Shown one piece after another: positions 1-7,976 of a stretch of 64,000 nucleotides of DNA; positions within the stretch are counted from its first letter, which is position 1, and every line of letters begins with the position of its first letter. The stretch comes from Lachnospiraceae bacterium (lineage in GTDB: Bacteria; Bacillota; Clostridia; Lachnospirales; Lachnospiraceae). The DNA lies in assembly GCA_022768745.1 (NCBI GenBank), contig JALELK010000033.1:1-64000 (forward strand), given 5' to 3'. Below the pieces are notes generated by a model. That model was not told the origin of the DNA. It made no database searches and was given only the letters and a program-made list of their open reading frames with translations. The position numbers and the translations under genes are program-made.

Positions 1-909
1 GAGGTTTTGGGGACCCATGTAGAGCAGTCAGGCTCTTATCAGGATTCTGAGCGTACCAGATTTGACTTTTCTCATTTCTCGGCCATGACACCGGAGGAAT
101 TGCAGAAAGTAGAGGATATGGTCAATGAAAAGATTGCAGAGGCAATTCCGGTACAGACCGATGTGATGTCTGTGGATGAGGCAAAGAAGACCGGGGCTAT
201 GGCTCTCTTTGGTGAAAAATACGGAGAAAAAGTCCGAGTGGTATCTATGGGAGATTTCTCCAAGGAGTTCTGCGGTGGTACTCATGTCAAGAACACATCT
301 GAGATTATCGCCTTTAAGATTATTTCAGAGAGTGGTGTGGCAGCAGGTACGCGTCGTATTGAAGCTTTGACTGGAAACCATGTGTTTGAATATTATGCAA
401 AGATGGAAAAAGAACTTCAGTCAGCAGCAGCTATTGTAAAGAGCACACCGGCAAACCTGATTGAGCGTTTGGAAAAACTTATGGCTGAGGTGAAAGAACT
501 TCAGAGTGAAAATGAGTCATTAAAGGCTAAGGCAGCACAAAGCGCTTTAGGTGATGTTATGGACAATGTGGTAGGGGTAAAGGGAGTGAAACTTCTGGCT
601 ACTTCTGTTGACGGCGTCGATATGAACGGTCTCCGTGATTTGGGAGATGACTTAAAGAACAAATTAGGTGAAGGCGTGGTAGTGTTAGCATCTGCAAATG
701 ATGGCAAGGTCAACCTGGTTGCAATGGCAACAGACGGTGCTATGAAAGCTGGAGCACACGCAGGAAACCTGATTAAATCCATTGCCGGACTTGTTGGCGG
801 TGGCGGCGGCGGTCGCCCGAATATGGCACAGGCCGGTGGTAAGAATCCAGCCGGAATCCCGGATGCAATCGGTGCTGTAGCCGGTGAATTGGAGAAGCAG
901 TTAGGCTAA
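1..909 (+). CDS. alaS: Alanine--tRNA ligase, C-terminal part (5' end outside window)
   Basis: Charges tRNA-Ala with alanine and hydrolyses mischarged Ser/Gly-tRNA-Ala in the cytoplasm. The frame is open from base 1 and reads EVLGTHVEQ, the conserved stretch just after the HxxxH zinc motif of the editing domain, so about the last 302 residues are here. The CGGTHV motif completing the editing zinc site is about 90 residues in. A coiled segment (LIERLEKLMAEVKELQ) and the glycine-rich C-Ala/DHHA1 end (GGGGGGRPNMAQAGG) follow. The ORF-track start at 7 is a TTG inside the gene, not a real start. The stop is followed within 15 bases by the rpsU promoter. Identification is certain. Confidence 0.97.
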   Translation, partial: EVLGTHVEQSGSYQDSERTRFDFSHFSAMTPEELQKVEDMVNEKIAEAIPVQTDVMSVDEAKKTGAMALFGEKYGEKVRVVSMGDFSKEFCGGTHVKNTSEIIAFKIISESGVAAGTRRIEALTGNHVFEYYAKMEKELQSAAAIVKSTPANLIERLEKLMAEVKELQSENESLKAKAAQSALGDVMDNVVGVKGVKLLATSVDGVDMNGLRDLGDDLKNKLGEGVVVLASANDGKVNLVAMATDGAMKAGAHAGNLIKSIAGLVGGGGGGRPNMAQAGGKNPAGIPDAIGAVAGELEKQLG

Positions 910-923
910 ATAATAAAAAACAG

Positions 924-951
924 TTGACGAGGTAAAATTTTGTGCTATAAT
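924..951 (+). promoter_or_regulatory. Sigma-A type promoter for rpsU
   Basis: TTGACG (924-929), a 16-nt spacer and TATAAT (946-951) lie between alaS and rpsU. The predicted leader is about 70 nt and ends in a strong ribosome binding site, ggagggagg, before the rpsU ATG. Confidence 0.75.
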
Positions 952-1030
952 TATTTGCAGTGCAATGATATATTTACCCAATCAGTTGAATATGCACAAT
1001 ACCCAACTGGAGGGAGGTTAGGTGTAAGAC

Positions 1031-1207
1031 ATGTCAAGTGTAACAGTTAAAGAGAATGAATCTTTAGATAGCGCATTGCGTCGTTTCAAGAGAAACTGTG
1101 CAAAGGCAGGAATCCAGCAGGAGATCCGCAAGAGAGAGCACTATGAGAAGCCAAGCGTAAAGCGTAAGAAAAAGTCTGAAGCTGCTAGAAAACGCAAGTA
1201 CAACTAG
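1031..1207 (+). CDS. rpsU: 30S ribosomal protein S21
   Basis: Small basic protein of the 30S subunit, 58 residues, too short for the ORF track. The product starts [20 protein letters not shown] and ends in a lysine/arginine-rich tail ([15 protein letters not shown]), both typical of bS21. It has its own promoter upstream and an intrinsic terminator 10 bases after the stop, so it forms a monocistronic unit. Ribosome binding site ggagggagg lies 11-20 bases before the ATG. Length matches the family (57-60 residues in Firmicutes). Confidence 0.97.
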   Translation: MSSVTVKENESLDSALRRFKRNCAKAGIQQEIRKREHYEKPSVKRKKKSEAARKRKYN

Positions 1208-1216
1208 GACTGATTC

Positions 1217-1250
1217 AAAAGAGATGCGATATTTCGCATCTCTTTTTTTA
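1217..1250 (+). terminator. rpsU intrinsic terminator
   Basis: Perfect stem GAGATGCGA/TCGCATCTC with a 4-5 nt loop, preceded by A's and followed by seven T's, so it could also act on the minus strand. Its T-tract also forms the outermost left arm of the long inverted repeat described next. Confidence 0.92.
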
Positions 1251-1641
1251 TGCCCATTTCTGTCTATTTTTCTTTCTTTTTCATCTCCCTTTTCCCGCTA
1301 TCCGGACGCTCCACTTCCTCGCGCTCCCTTCTGGCTCCCCCCAACACTACATCCCGGCCCGGCGGTAATCCTCCCCTACGGTGACTTAAAAAGGATTTCG
1401 TAAATTTTATAGTCTCTGTGGTTTCGTATCTTGTTTGTGTCTGAGCCGTAGCCCGACATAAATAATGAGGGATACGAAACGACAGAGACATAAAATTAGG
1501 AATCCTTGTCCGGAACCGTAGGGGAGGATTACCGCCGGGCCGGGATGTAGTGTTGGGGGGGAGCCAGAAGGGAGCGCGAGGGAAGAAAGGTAAAGTCCGG
1601 ATGTTGGAAAAGTGAGGTGAAAAAGCAGGCATAAAAGAGAG
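1241..1641. repeat. Long imperfect hairpin / inverted-repeat element, about 400 nt, non-coding
   Basis: This fills the 454-base gap between rpsU and spoIIIAA. The core arms 1317-1382 and 1515-1581 are reverse complements over 66/67 nt with a single extra G. An inner arm pair, 1391-1430 with 1471-1507, matches with a few mismatches and small bulges. An outer pair continues imperfectly (gtccggat, gaaaag, tgaaaaag, ggcataaaa blocks) to 1241 and 1641, with roughly 20 unpaired bases on the left. The apical loop is about 40 nt (1431-1470). The core arms are visibly GC-rich (for example GCCGGGCCGGG) against AT-richer surroundings. The minus-strand ORFs here look like by-products of the base composition. 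Candidate identities: a MITE-like insertion, a chromosomal palindromic repeat, or a structured RNA. No target-site duplication or transposase is visible. Confidence 0.9.
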
Positions 1642-1661
1642 AGAGGGACATATATTGAAGT

Positions 1662-2615
1662 ATGGAGATTAGACGAGAGGACGAGTTGGTAAAAATATTT
1701 CCGGTGGAGCTGAGAAGGATGTTGGTGAGGCTGGAGTGGTATAGTCGGGGATTGGAAGAAATCCGGGTTCGGGTGGGACAACCGCTGATGTTTGTGTACG
1801 GTGGGGAAAGGAGATATCTGCACAGAAGCGGAAAACAGTTGTGCCGGGATTGGAGAGAGGGGCTTTTTGTAAATACAGAGCAGGTGCAGGAGATGATGAT
1901 GTATCTGTGCGACTATTCCAAGTATGCATATGCCAGACAGTTAAAGGATGGATTTGTTACCTTGCCGGGGGGAATCCGTGTTGGAGTGGCAGGCGAGTGG
2001 CTGGGAGAGGAAAAGAGTCAGTGGGGGGTGGAGAATCCTATGTTTTTGAATATCCGAATTCCGGGAGAAAAAAAAGGATGCGCTGCCTGGGTGCTGCCTT
2101 ATATTTTGCAGGAGGAAAGGGTGCTACACACTTTGATTCTGGCACGGCCGGGAGCAGGAAAAACCACTTTTTTAAGGGACTTGCTCAGAGAGATTTCTAT
2201 GCAGGAGTGGTGCAAAAGTGTGGCTGTGGTGGACGAGAGATATGAGATTGCAGCCTGTCAAAAGGGGGTTCCAACTAATGATATGGGAGTCCATTGTGAT
2301 GTATATTCCGGAGTGGAAAAGGGAAGAGGATGTATGCAGGCCATTCGGACTATGGCTCCACAGGTGATTGGAGTGGACGAGATTGGCGGTGATGAGGAAG
2401 GCGAGGTTTTGGCCTATGCCATGCAATGTGGAGTGAGTATTGTGGCCACCATGCATGGAGGAAGTTTTGGGGAGTATCAGGAGATAATCAGACAAAAGAA
2501 AAAATATGGACAGTTGCATTTTCAAAGAATTATCCGGATAAAAAAGGGTGAGGAGGGAAAACGCAGTTACGCTATTTATGACGGGGAAGGGAAAACATTG
2601 TGTGCAAATACATAG
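1662..2615 (+). CDS. spoIIIAA: Stage III sporulation protein AA, ATPase of the SpoIIIA-SpoIIQ channel
   Basis: Mother-cell ATPase thought to power the SpoIIIA-SpoIIQ channel that sustains the engulfed forespore; related to secretion ATPases. 317 residues. Walker A is ARPGAGKTT at about 161-169, a Walker B-like strand SVAVVDERYE follows at about 186-195, and APQVIGVDEIGG lies further on. The start at 1662 gives the normal N-terminus (DELVKIFPVELRRML...EEIRVRVGQPL), although no good ribosome binding site lies close: gaggg is about 15 bases away. The right arm of the long hairpin ends about 20 bases upstream. First gene of an eight-gene operon in the standard AA-AH order. Confidence 0.96.
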   Translation: MEIRREDELVKIFPVELRRMLVRLEWYSRGLEEIRVRVGQPLMFVYGGERRYLHRSGKQLCRDWREGLFVNTEQVQEMMMYLCDYSKYAYARQLKDGFVTLPGGIRVGVAGEWLGEEKSQWGVENPMFLNIRIPGEKKGCAAWVLPYILQEERVLHTLILARPGAGKTTFLRDLLREISMQEWCKSVAVVDERYEIAACQKGVPTNDMGVHCDVYSGVEKGRGCMQAIRTMAPQVIGVDEIGGDEEGEVLAYAMQCGVSIVATMHGGSFGEYQEIIRQKKKYGQLHFQRIIRIKKGEEGKRSYAIYDGEGKTLCANT

Positions 2616-3121
2616 GAGTGATACTTTTTGTGCTGGGAAGTGGAGGACTTTTGTGCCAACAGTTTTTTTCTTCCCAGGAGAGAAGTCGACTTTTGCAGGA
2701 GATGGACCAGTCTCTGTTGCGGCTGCATCAGAGTATCTCCGGGCGAAATCTTCCGGTTATGGCGGCTTTGCACAAAGAGAGTCTGCAATGTGATGACAGA
2801 TTAGGAGTCTATTACAGGAAAGTCTTGGAGAAGCTGAAGGAGAAGGAAAAATTTCTGGTGTTACCGCTGTTTATGAATGAACTGACAGAGGAAAAGGGAA
2901 TCTGCTCCCTTACCAAGAGGGAGGAAAGACTGGCTTTTGTACAAGCATTGTGTTCTTTATTTATGGTGGAAAGTCCGGGGGAGGATGCGGGATTTTTGGT
3001 ATATTATGAGGAGTTCAAGGATATGCTGAAAAAAGATTATAGCACAAAGAAGGAGAGGCAAAAGGTGACAGCCTGTACCACAGGGATGGGGCTTTTGGTG
3101 TTGTTACTGCTTTTGCTGTAG
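2600..3121 (+). CDS. spoIIIAB: Stage III sporulation protein AB
   Basis: Membrane component of the SpoIIIA complex, resembling GspF-type secretion proteins. 173 residues. It begins with a GTG inside the end of spoIIIAA (16-nt overlap), preceded by ggggaaggg. There is an N-terminal hydrophobic segment (about 4-20), a soluble helical middle, and a C-terminal membrane segment ending VLLLLLL. The heptad-like LLQEMDQSLLRLHQSI near residue 30 is typical of the family. Translational coupling with spoIIIAA is likely. Confidence 0.93.
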   Translation: MCKYIGVILFVLGSGGLLCQQFFSSQERSRLLQEMDQSLLRLHQSISGRNLPVMAALHKESLQCDDRLGVYYRKVLEKLKEKEKFLVLPLFMNELTEEKGICSLTKREERLAFVQALCSLFMVESPGEDAGFLVYYEEFKDMLKKDYSTKKERQKVTACTTGMGLLVLLLLLL

Positions 3122-3126
3122 AGAGT

Positions 3127-3321
3127 ATGCCCATAAATCTGTTATTTAAAATTGCGGCGGTGGGAATTCTTGTCACCGTGTTAAATCAGGTGCTGAAACA
3201 CAGCGGAAGGGATGAACAGGCTTTTTTTATCACGCTGGGTGGTCTTCTGGTGGTTCTGTTTTGGATTGTACCCTATATTGTGGATTTGTTTGAGATGATG
3301 GAAAAATTGTTTCAAATGTAG
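3127..3321 (+). CDS. spoIIIAC: Stage III sporulation protein AC
   Basis: Small membrane subunit of the SpoIIIA complex, 64 residues, the usual size. Two hydrophobic segments (LLFKIAAVGILVTVLNQVL and a second at about 30-50) are joined by the polar HSGRDEQ loop typical of AC. It starts 5 bases after the spoIIIAB stop and is followed 8 bases later by spoIIIAD. Confidence 0.94.
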   Translation: MPINLLFKIAAVGILVTVLNQVLKHSGRDEQAFFITLGGLLVVLFWIVPYIVDLFEMMEKLFQM

Positions 3322-3329
3322 GAGGTAAG

Positions 3330-3713
3330 ATGGATATTATAAAAACGGCAACGGTGGGAATCGGCGCAGTGTTGCTGGCTTTGATGTTTAAAAACCAGCG
3401 CCCGGAGTTTGCAACTTTAATTAATCTGGCATGCTGTCTTTTTATTTTCTTTTGTGTTATTTACAAAATGCAGGAAGTGCTTTCTTATATTGAAGAACTG
3501 TCCGGCTATATCAAAATAGAGCAGACCTACATAGTGTCCATTTTGAAGATGATAGGAATTACTTATATCTCAGAGTTTGCCTCTGATATTTGTAGAGACG
3601 TGGGGTATAGCAGTGTGGCGGGGCAGATACAGATATTTGCAAAGATGTCCATTATTCTTTTGAGTATGCCGGTGCTTCTGACCTTTTTGTCCACGGTGGG
3701 TGAGTTCCTGTGA
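3330..3713 (+). CDS. spoIIIAD: Stage III sporulation protein AD
   Basis: Polytopic membrane protein of the SpoIIIA complex, 127 residues, near the family's usual 130. Predicted membrane segments are at about 5-20, 28-46, 68-90 and 100-122. The conserved YIKIEQTYIVSILKMIGITYISEFASDICRD region is present. Ribosome binding site aggagg lies 6 bases before the ATG. The stop TGA overlaps the GTG start of spoIIIAE. Confidence 0.94.
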   Translation: MDIIKTATVGIGAVLLALMFKNQRPEFATLINLACCLFIFFCVIYKMQEVLSYIEELSGYIKIEQTYIVSILKMIGITYISEFASDICRDVGYSSVAGQIQIFAKMSIILLSMPVLLTFLSTVGEFL

Positions 3714-4774
3714 GTGGACAGACAGAGTTGCGGGAACTTTTGGGGTCAGTGGATTTTGGTGGTATAGATGAATCCCTCTCGGAGTTGGATGTGTTTTCAC
3801 AAACAAGCTTTGGGGATTTGGTGTGGAGCCTTATTTCCGGGGAAAAAGGTTTCACGGAAAGTTTGGGACAGTGGGTGTGGAACCTATTTGTGGGGGAATG
3901 GGAGGCAAACAAAAATTACCTGATTTACATATTGCTTTTGGCGGTGGCTTTTTCCCTGCTGAAGAATTTTGCCTTGGTGTTTGAAAAATCCTATGTTTCC
4001 AATGTGTGTTTTCTTCTGGTTTACGGATTGTTGATGGTTCTTTTGATGAAATCGGTGACGGTGTTAAATACGGTGGTGGAACATGCCATAGGAGTGGTGA
4101 TTGATTTTATGACGGCGTTTATACCGGTGTTTGCCACTACAGTGGTGGTGTCCAAGGGGAATGCCACGGCAATGGCTTTTTATGAACTTGGTTTTATTGT
4201 GGTGTATGTGGTGCAGTGGCTTCTCTGTTACGGAATGATGCCTATGGTTCGGATGTATGTGGTGATGGGGCTTTTAAATTATGTGGTGGAAGAGGGGAGA
4301 TTCAGCAAACTTACGGATTTGCTGGACAATCTGATTTCCTGGTCTTTGAAACTGTTAACTTCCGTTGTCCTTGGTCTTAATATTATCAAAAATGCCATTG
4401 CTCCGGTGGGAGATACCTTTGCCAGACAAACCTTGAGAAAATCTTTGGCTTTTGTGCCCGGAATTGGCTCCACGTTAACAGCGGTGTCGGATTTGTTTTT
4501 GGCAGCAGGAGAGGTGATCCGGGGTGGAATTGGTGCGGCTGCATTGATTGCCTTGGTGGCTATTGTGATTGTGCCCATGACAAAAGTGGGAGTGATGGTA
4601 ATCCTGTATCGGATTTTGGCGGTGTTTGTGGAACCTGTGGCGGATAAGCGAATCAGCAATGCAATTTTAATCGCTTCCAAGGGCGGGAATATGCTTTTTA
4701 AAATCTTATCCACCTGTGTGATACTGATTTTTATTACTGTGGCTATGACCACACTGATTGGAGGAATGGGATGA
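3710..4774 (+). CDS. spoIIIAE: Stage III sporulation protein AE
   Basis: Large polytopic membrane protein of the SpoIIIA channel, 354 residues. The GTG start is forced by an in-frame TGA at 3701, so the protein lacks the N-terminal signal-like segment of the longer Bacillus homologue (about 399 residues). After about 65 soluble residues come several membrane helices; family blocks such as NIIKNAIAPVGDTFARQTLRKSLAFVPGIGS are intact. GTGA-type overlap with spoIIIAD and a 4-base overlap with spoIIIAF. Confidence 0.94.
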   Translation: MSGQTELRELLGSVDFGGIDESLSELDVFSQTSFGDLVWSLISGEKGFTESLGQWVWNLFVGEWEANKNYLIYILLLAVAFSLLKNFALVFEKSYVSNVCFLLVYGLLMVLLMKSVTVLNTVVEHAIGVVIDFMTAFIPVFATTVVVSKGNATAMAFYELGFIVVYVVQWLLCYGMMPMVRMYVVMGLLNYVVEEGRFSKLTDLLDNLISWSLKLLTSVVLGLNIIKNAIAPVGDTFARQTLRKSLAFVPGIGSTLTAVSDLFLAAGEVIRGGIGAAALIALVAIVIVPMTKVGVMVILYRILAVFVEPVADKRISNAILIASKGGNMLFKILSTCVILIFITVAMTTLIGGMG

Positions 4775-5082
4775 GCCAGATTATTCAGTGGGTAAAGGAG
4801 TATGTGGGATTGTTCTTGGGGGTTACCCTGATTCTATATCTGACTCCCACAAAGGAGTATCGGGGGTATCTTCGTTTTTTTTTAGAGATGTTGCTGGTTT
4901 TATTTTGCCTTCGTCCTATGGTGGTTATTTCCGGGTTAAATCTGGAAAAAAATTGGAAGAAAACCTATCAATCCTTTTATGAAGAGATGGAAAAAAGGGA
5001 GCAGGAGGCGGCAGATATGGAATATCTGGATTGGGGATATATCAATGAACTGGAAAAACATACCGAGGAGCAGGAGGAATAA
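4771..5082 (+). CDS. spoIIIAF: Stage III sporulation protein AF, short form
   Basis: Membrane protein of the SpoIIIA complex, only 103 residues compared with about 200 in Bacillus subtilis. Two N-terminal hydrophobic helices (about 5-25 and 32-52) match the family. The C-terminus stops after a short charged helix (EKREQEAADMEYLDWGYINELEKHTEEQEE), so the soluble ring-building domain known for the longer protein is missing. No frameshift is apparent: the stop TAATG overlaps spoIIIAG by one base with a ribosome binding site (ggagg) in place. Confidence 0.85.
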   Translation: MSQIIQWVKEYVGLFLGVTLILYLTPTKEYRGYLRFFLEMLLVLFCLRPMVVISGLNLEKNWKKTYQSFYEEMEKREQEAADMEYLDWGYINELEKHTEEQEE

Positions 5083-5642
5083 TGGAGTTAAAAAAATCCT
5101 GGTTTGAAAAGTATAAATCCATATTGAGTCGTATGGATAAACAGAAGTGGACGGTATGTATTTTGCTGGGGGTGTTGCTACTGGTGATTGCCCTGCCCTT
5201 AGATACCGGAAATACGGCTAAAGAAAAAAAGGCAGAGGACACGGAAACTGTATCAGATGGAAGTTATGAACAGCAGATGGAAAAAAGACTGAAACATCTG
5301 ATTGAACAGATGGATGGTGTGGGAGATGTGGAGGTTATGATTATTTTGGAGGACGAAGGAGAGAGCGTGGTGGAAAAGGATGTATCCAGAGAGTCGTCAC
5401 AGGGCAATAAGGGGGAAGAGAAAACTACAGCGAGCAGTTCTGAGACCACAACGGTATTTTCCGGAGAAGAACCCTATGAGACTAAGGTGATAACACCGGA
5501 AATCCGGGGGATTTGTATTGTGGCCCAGGGGGCAGGAGACGATGAAGTCAGAGTGAAAATCTATCAGGCGGTACAGGCATTATTTTCCATAGAAGCTCAT
5601 AAGATATCAATAGTTGAGATGGGAGCACAGGAGGGAAAATGA
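5082..5642 (+). CDS. spoIIIAG: Stage III sporulation protein AG
   Basis: Ring-forming subunit of the channel across the intermembrane space, 186 residues. One membrane helix at about 24-42 (WTVCILLGVLLLVIALPL), then a linker and a ring-building fold (LKHLIEQMDGVGDVEVMIIL...VITPEIRGICIVAQGAGDDEVRVKI), characteristic of SpoIIIAG. The serine/threonine-rich insert SSSETTTVFSGEEPYE lies in the middle. The start is coupled to the spoIIIAF stop; the end overlaps spoIIIAH by 4 bases. Confidence 0.95.
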   Translation: MELKKSWFEKYKSILSRMDKQKWTVCILLGVLLLVIALPLDTGNTAKEKKAEDTETVSDGSYEQQMEKRLKHLIEQMDGVGDVEVMIILEDEGESVVEKDVSRESSQGNKGEEKTTASSSETTTVFSGEEPYETKVITPEIRGICIVAQGAGDDEVRVKIYQAVQALFSIEAHKISIVEMGAQEGK

Positions 5643-6259
5643 AACGAATTTTTCGGAAAAATCAATGGATAGTTACCGGATTGGCACTTTTAATCGCGGT
5701 GGCAGGATATTTTAATTACACCTACGAGGGGGATGAAAAGCAGATTGCTACCATAGCGGAAAACAGCAATAAACTGGCAAAGGAACAGACAAGTGCAGAC
5801 AAGAGTGCCCAGGTGGAGAAAAAAAGCGAAAAGGCAGAAAGTGTCGATGCTGAGAATGGAGGAGATGAGAGCGCAGGAGAGACCGTACTGACGGAAAGCG
5901 ACAGTATTGCCATTTCCAAGGCAGCTTCTCTGAAAATGAATCGTGAGCAGACCAGAGCGGCAGGAAAGGCCACACTTTTGGAAGTGGTAAACAATAAAGA
6001 TTTGACCGAAAACGAGAGACAAAAGGCAGTGGATGAACTGGCAAAAATGACGGATGTGTCAGAACGGGAGTCTGCATGCGAACTTCTTTTGCAATCCAAG
6101 GGATTTGAAGAGGCCATTGTGAGCATTTCCGGGGACAGTGCAGATGTGATTATTAACAAAAAGGAACTGTCGGATGCAGAGAGGGCACAGGTGGAGGATG
6201 TGATTAACCGCAAGGCGGACATTTCTCCGGACCATATTGTGATTTCTGCAATGAATTAA
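5639..6259 (+). CDS. spoIIIAH: Stage III sporulation protein AH
   Basis: Mother-cell partner of forespore SpoIIQ that zips the two membranes together. 206 residues: membrane helix at about 9-27, an acidic/lysine linker of about 60 residues, and a C-terminal YscJ/FliF-like ring-building domain (ELAKMTDVSERESACELLLQSKGFEEAIVSI...). Last gene of the operon; the prfC promoter follows. No clear terminator separates it from prfC. A spoIIQ partner is not in this window. Confidence 0.95.
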   Translation: MKRIFRKNQWIVTGLALLIAVAGYFNYTYEGDEKQIATIAENSNKLAKEQTSADKSAQVEKKSEKAESVDAENGGDESAGETVLTESDSIAISKAASLKMNREQTRAAGKATLLEVVNNKDLTENERQKAVDELAKMTDVSERESACELLLQSKGFEEAIVSISGDSADVIINKKELSDAERAQVEDVINRKADISPDHIVISAMN

Positions 6260-6279
6260 GGACAAAAGAGGGCTTTTCC

Positions 6280-6309
6280 TTGACAAGTTCTTCTACAGTG
6301 GGCTAAACT
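6280..6309 (+). promoter_or_regulatory. Promoter for prfC
   Basis: TTGACA (6280-6285), 18-nt spacer, TAAACT (6304-6309), about 30 bases upstream of the prfC ribosome binding site. It would let prfC be expressed in growth independently of the sporulation operon. Confidence 0.65.
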
Positions 6310-6344
6310 GTATCGGGATTAGCAGTTATTAGGAGGAACCAAGA

Positions 6345-7934
6345 GTGTCAGATTTACAAAAAGAAATAGAAAAGCGTAGAACATTTGCCATTATTTCTCA
6401 CCCGGATGCTGGAAAAACTACATTGACCGAAAAGTTTTTGCTCTATGGAGGAGCCATAAATCTCGCCGGTTCGGTAAAGGGAAAGGCAACAGCCAGACAT
6501 GCGGTGTCAGACTGGATGGAAATCGAGAAGGAGAGAGGTATTTCTGTTACTTCTTCCGTGTTGCAGTTTCATTATGACGGTTATTGCATCAATATTCTGG
6601 ATACACCGGGACATCAGGATTTCTCTGAGGATACCTATCGTACCTTGATGGCAGCGGATTCTGCCGTGATGGTGATTGATGCGTCAAAGGGTGTTGAGGC
6701 ACAGACACGAAAGTTGTTTAAGGTTTGTGTTATGCGTCATATTCCGATTTTTACTTTTATTAACAAGATGGATCGAGATGCCAACGATACCTTTGAACTG
6801 TTGGATGATATTGAAAAGGAATTGGGAATTGCCACCTGTCCGGTAAACTGGCCAATCGGTTCCGGTAAAAACTTTAAGGGCGTGTATGACCGAAATACCA
6901 AGCAGGTGATGACCTTTGCAGATACTCTCAAGGGAACAAAAGAGGGAACGGAAAAGAATATTGATATTGATGATCCGGCGTTGTTAGAGGAAATCGGGGA
7001 AGAACAAAGACAGACCCTTTTGGATGAGATAGAATTGTTGGATGGAGCCAGTGCAGAGTTTGATATGGAGCTGGTTTCCAAGGGAGAACTCTCCCCTGTA
7101 TTTTTTGGTTCGGCTCTTACAAACTTTGGTGTGGAAACCTTTTTGCAGCATTTCTTACAAATGACCACATCTCCACTGCCTAGAATGTCAGATGCAGGAG
7201 AAATTAATCCCTTTTCACCGGATTTTTCTGCCTTTGTATTCAAGATTCAGGCAAATATGAATAAAGCGCACAGAGATCGCGTGGCGTTTATGCGTATCTG
7301 CTCCGGAGAATTTGATGCGGGAATGGAAGTGTTCCATGTTCAGGGAAACCGCTCTATGAAATTATCCCAGCCTCAGCAGATGATGGCCCAGGAGAGAAAA
7401 ATTGTGGACAAGGCTTATGCCGGTGACATTATCGGCGTGTTTGATCCGGGCATCTTTTCCATTGGAGATACCATTGTGGGCGGAAAAAATAAATTTGCTT
7501 TTGAGGGAATTCCAACCTTTGCACCGGAGCATTTTGCCAGAGTGCGCCAGGTGGATACTATGAAGAGAAAGCAGTTTATGAAGGGAATCACACAGATTGC
7601 TCAGGAGGGTGCCATCCAGATATTCCAGGAATACAACACCGGTATGGAAGAAATTATTGTAGGGGTTGTAGGTGTGTTGCAGTTTGATGTGTTAAAATAC
7701 CGCCTGAACAATGAGTACAATGTGGAAATCCGTATGGAGAATCTTCCGTATGAGCATATTCGATGGATTGAAAATAAAGATATTGACTTAGACAAGATTT
7801 CCGGCACATCGGATATGAAGAAAATTAAAGATTTGAAGGATCGTCCGTTACTTCTCTTTGTCAACAGTTGGAGTGTGGGAATGACTCTTGAGAGAAATGA
7901 GGGGTTGATTCTTTCCGAATTTGGACGGGAGTAA
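6345..7934 (+). CDS. prfC: Peptide chain release factor 3
   Basis: Translational GTPase that removes RF1/RF2 from the ribosome after termination. 529 residues, as expected. G1 motif HPDAGKTTLTEKF near residue 20, G2 region RGISVTSSV, G3 DTPGHQDF, G4 NKMDRD, followed by EF-Tu-like domain 2 and the RF3 C-terminal domain (GVLQFDVLKYRLNNEYNVE). Start is GTG with aggagg 7 bases upstream. Monocistronic, between its promoter and the hairpin at 7977. Confidence 0.97.
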   Translation: MSDLQKEIEKRRTFAIISHPDAGKTTLTEKFLLYGGAINLAGSVKGKATARHAVSDWMEIEKERGISVTSSVLQFHYDGYCINILDTPGHQDFSEDTYRTLMAADSAVMVIDASKGVEAQTRKLFKVCVMRHIPIFTFINKMDRDANDTFELLDDIEKELGIATCPVNWPIGSGKNFKGVYDRNTKQVMTFADTLKGTKEGTEKNIDIDDPALLEEIGEEQRQTLLDEIELLDGASAEFDMELVSKGELSPVFFGSALTNFGVETFLQHFLQMTTSPLPRMSDAGEINPFSPDFSAFVFKIQANMNKAHRDRVAFMRICSGEFDAGMEVFHVQGNRSMKLSQPQQMMAQERKIVDKAYAGDIIGVFDPGIFSIGDTIVGGKNKFAFEGIPTFAPEHFARVRQVDTMKRKQFMKGITQIAQEGAIQIFQEYNTGMEEIIVGVVGVLQFDVLKYRLNNEYNVEIRMENLPYEHIRWIENKDIDLDKISGTSDMKKIKDLKDRPLLLFVNSWSVGMTLERNEGLILSEFGRE

Positions 7935-7945
7935 CGGATAACTCC

Positions 7946-7973
7946 TTGACATAAGTAAAAGGTCAGATATAAT
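7946..7973 (+). promoter_or_regulatory. Consensus sigma-A promoter just after prfC
   Basis: Exact TTGACA (7946-7951), 16-nt spacer and exact TATAAT (7968-7973). The next bases form a terminator hairpin, so a transcript starting near 7980 would meet it at once. It could serve recA (start 8129) by read-through or produce a very short RNA. Confidence 0.7.
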
Positions 7974-7976
7974 GAA

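Noticed and set aside
1635-1648. gagagagaggg run before spoIIIAA as a microsatellite or long ribosome binding site
   Set aside because: Too short and irregular for a slippage repeat, and too far from the ATG to decide the start.
1264-1823. Minus-strand ORFs 1264-1632 and 1407-1823 over the hairpin region
   Set aside because: They lie across both arms of the inverted repeat and the start of spoIIIAA; the products are low-complexity and unlike any family. They are side effects of base composition.
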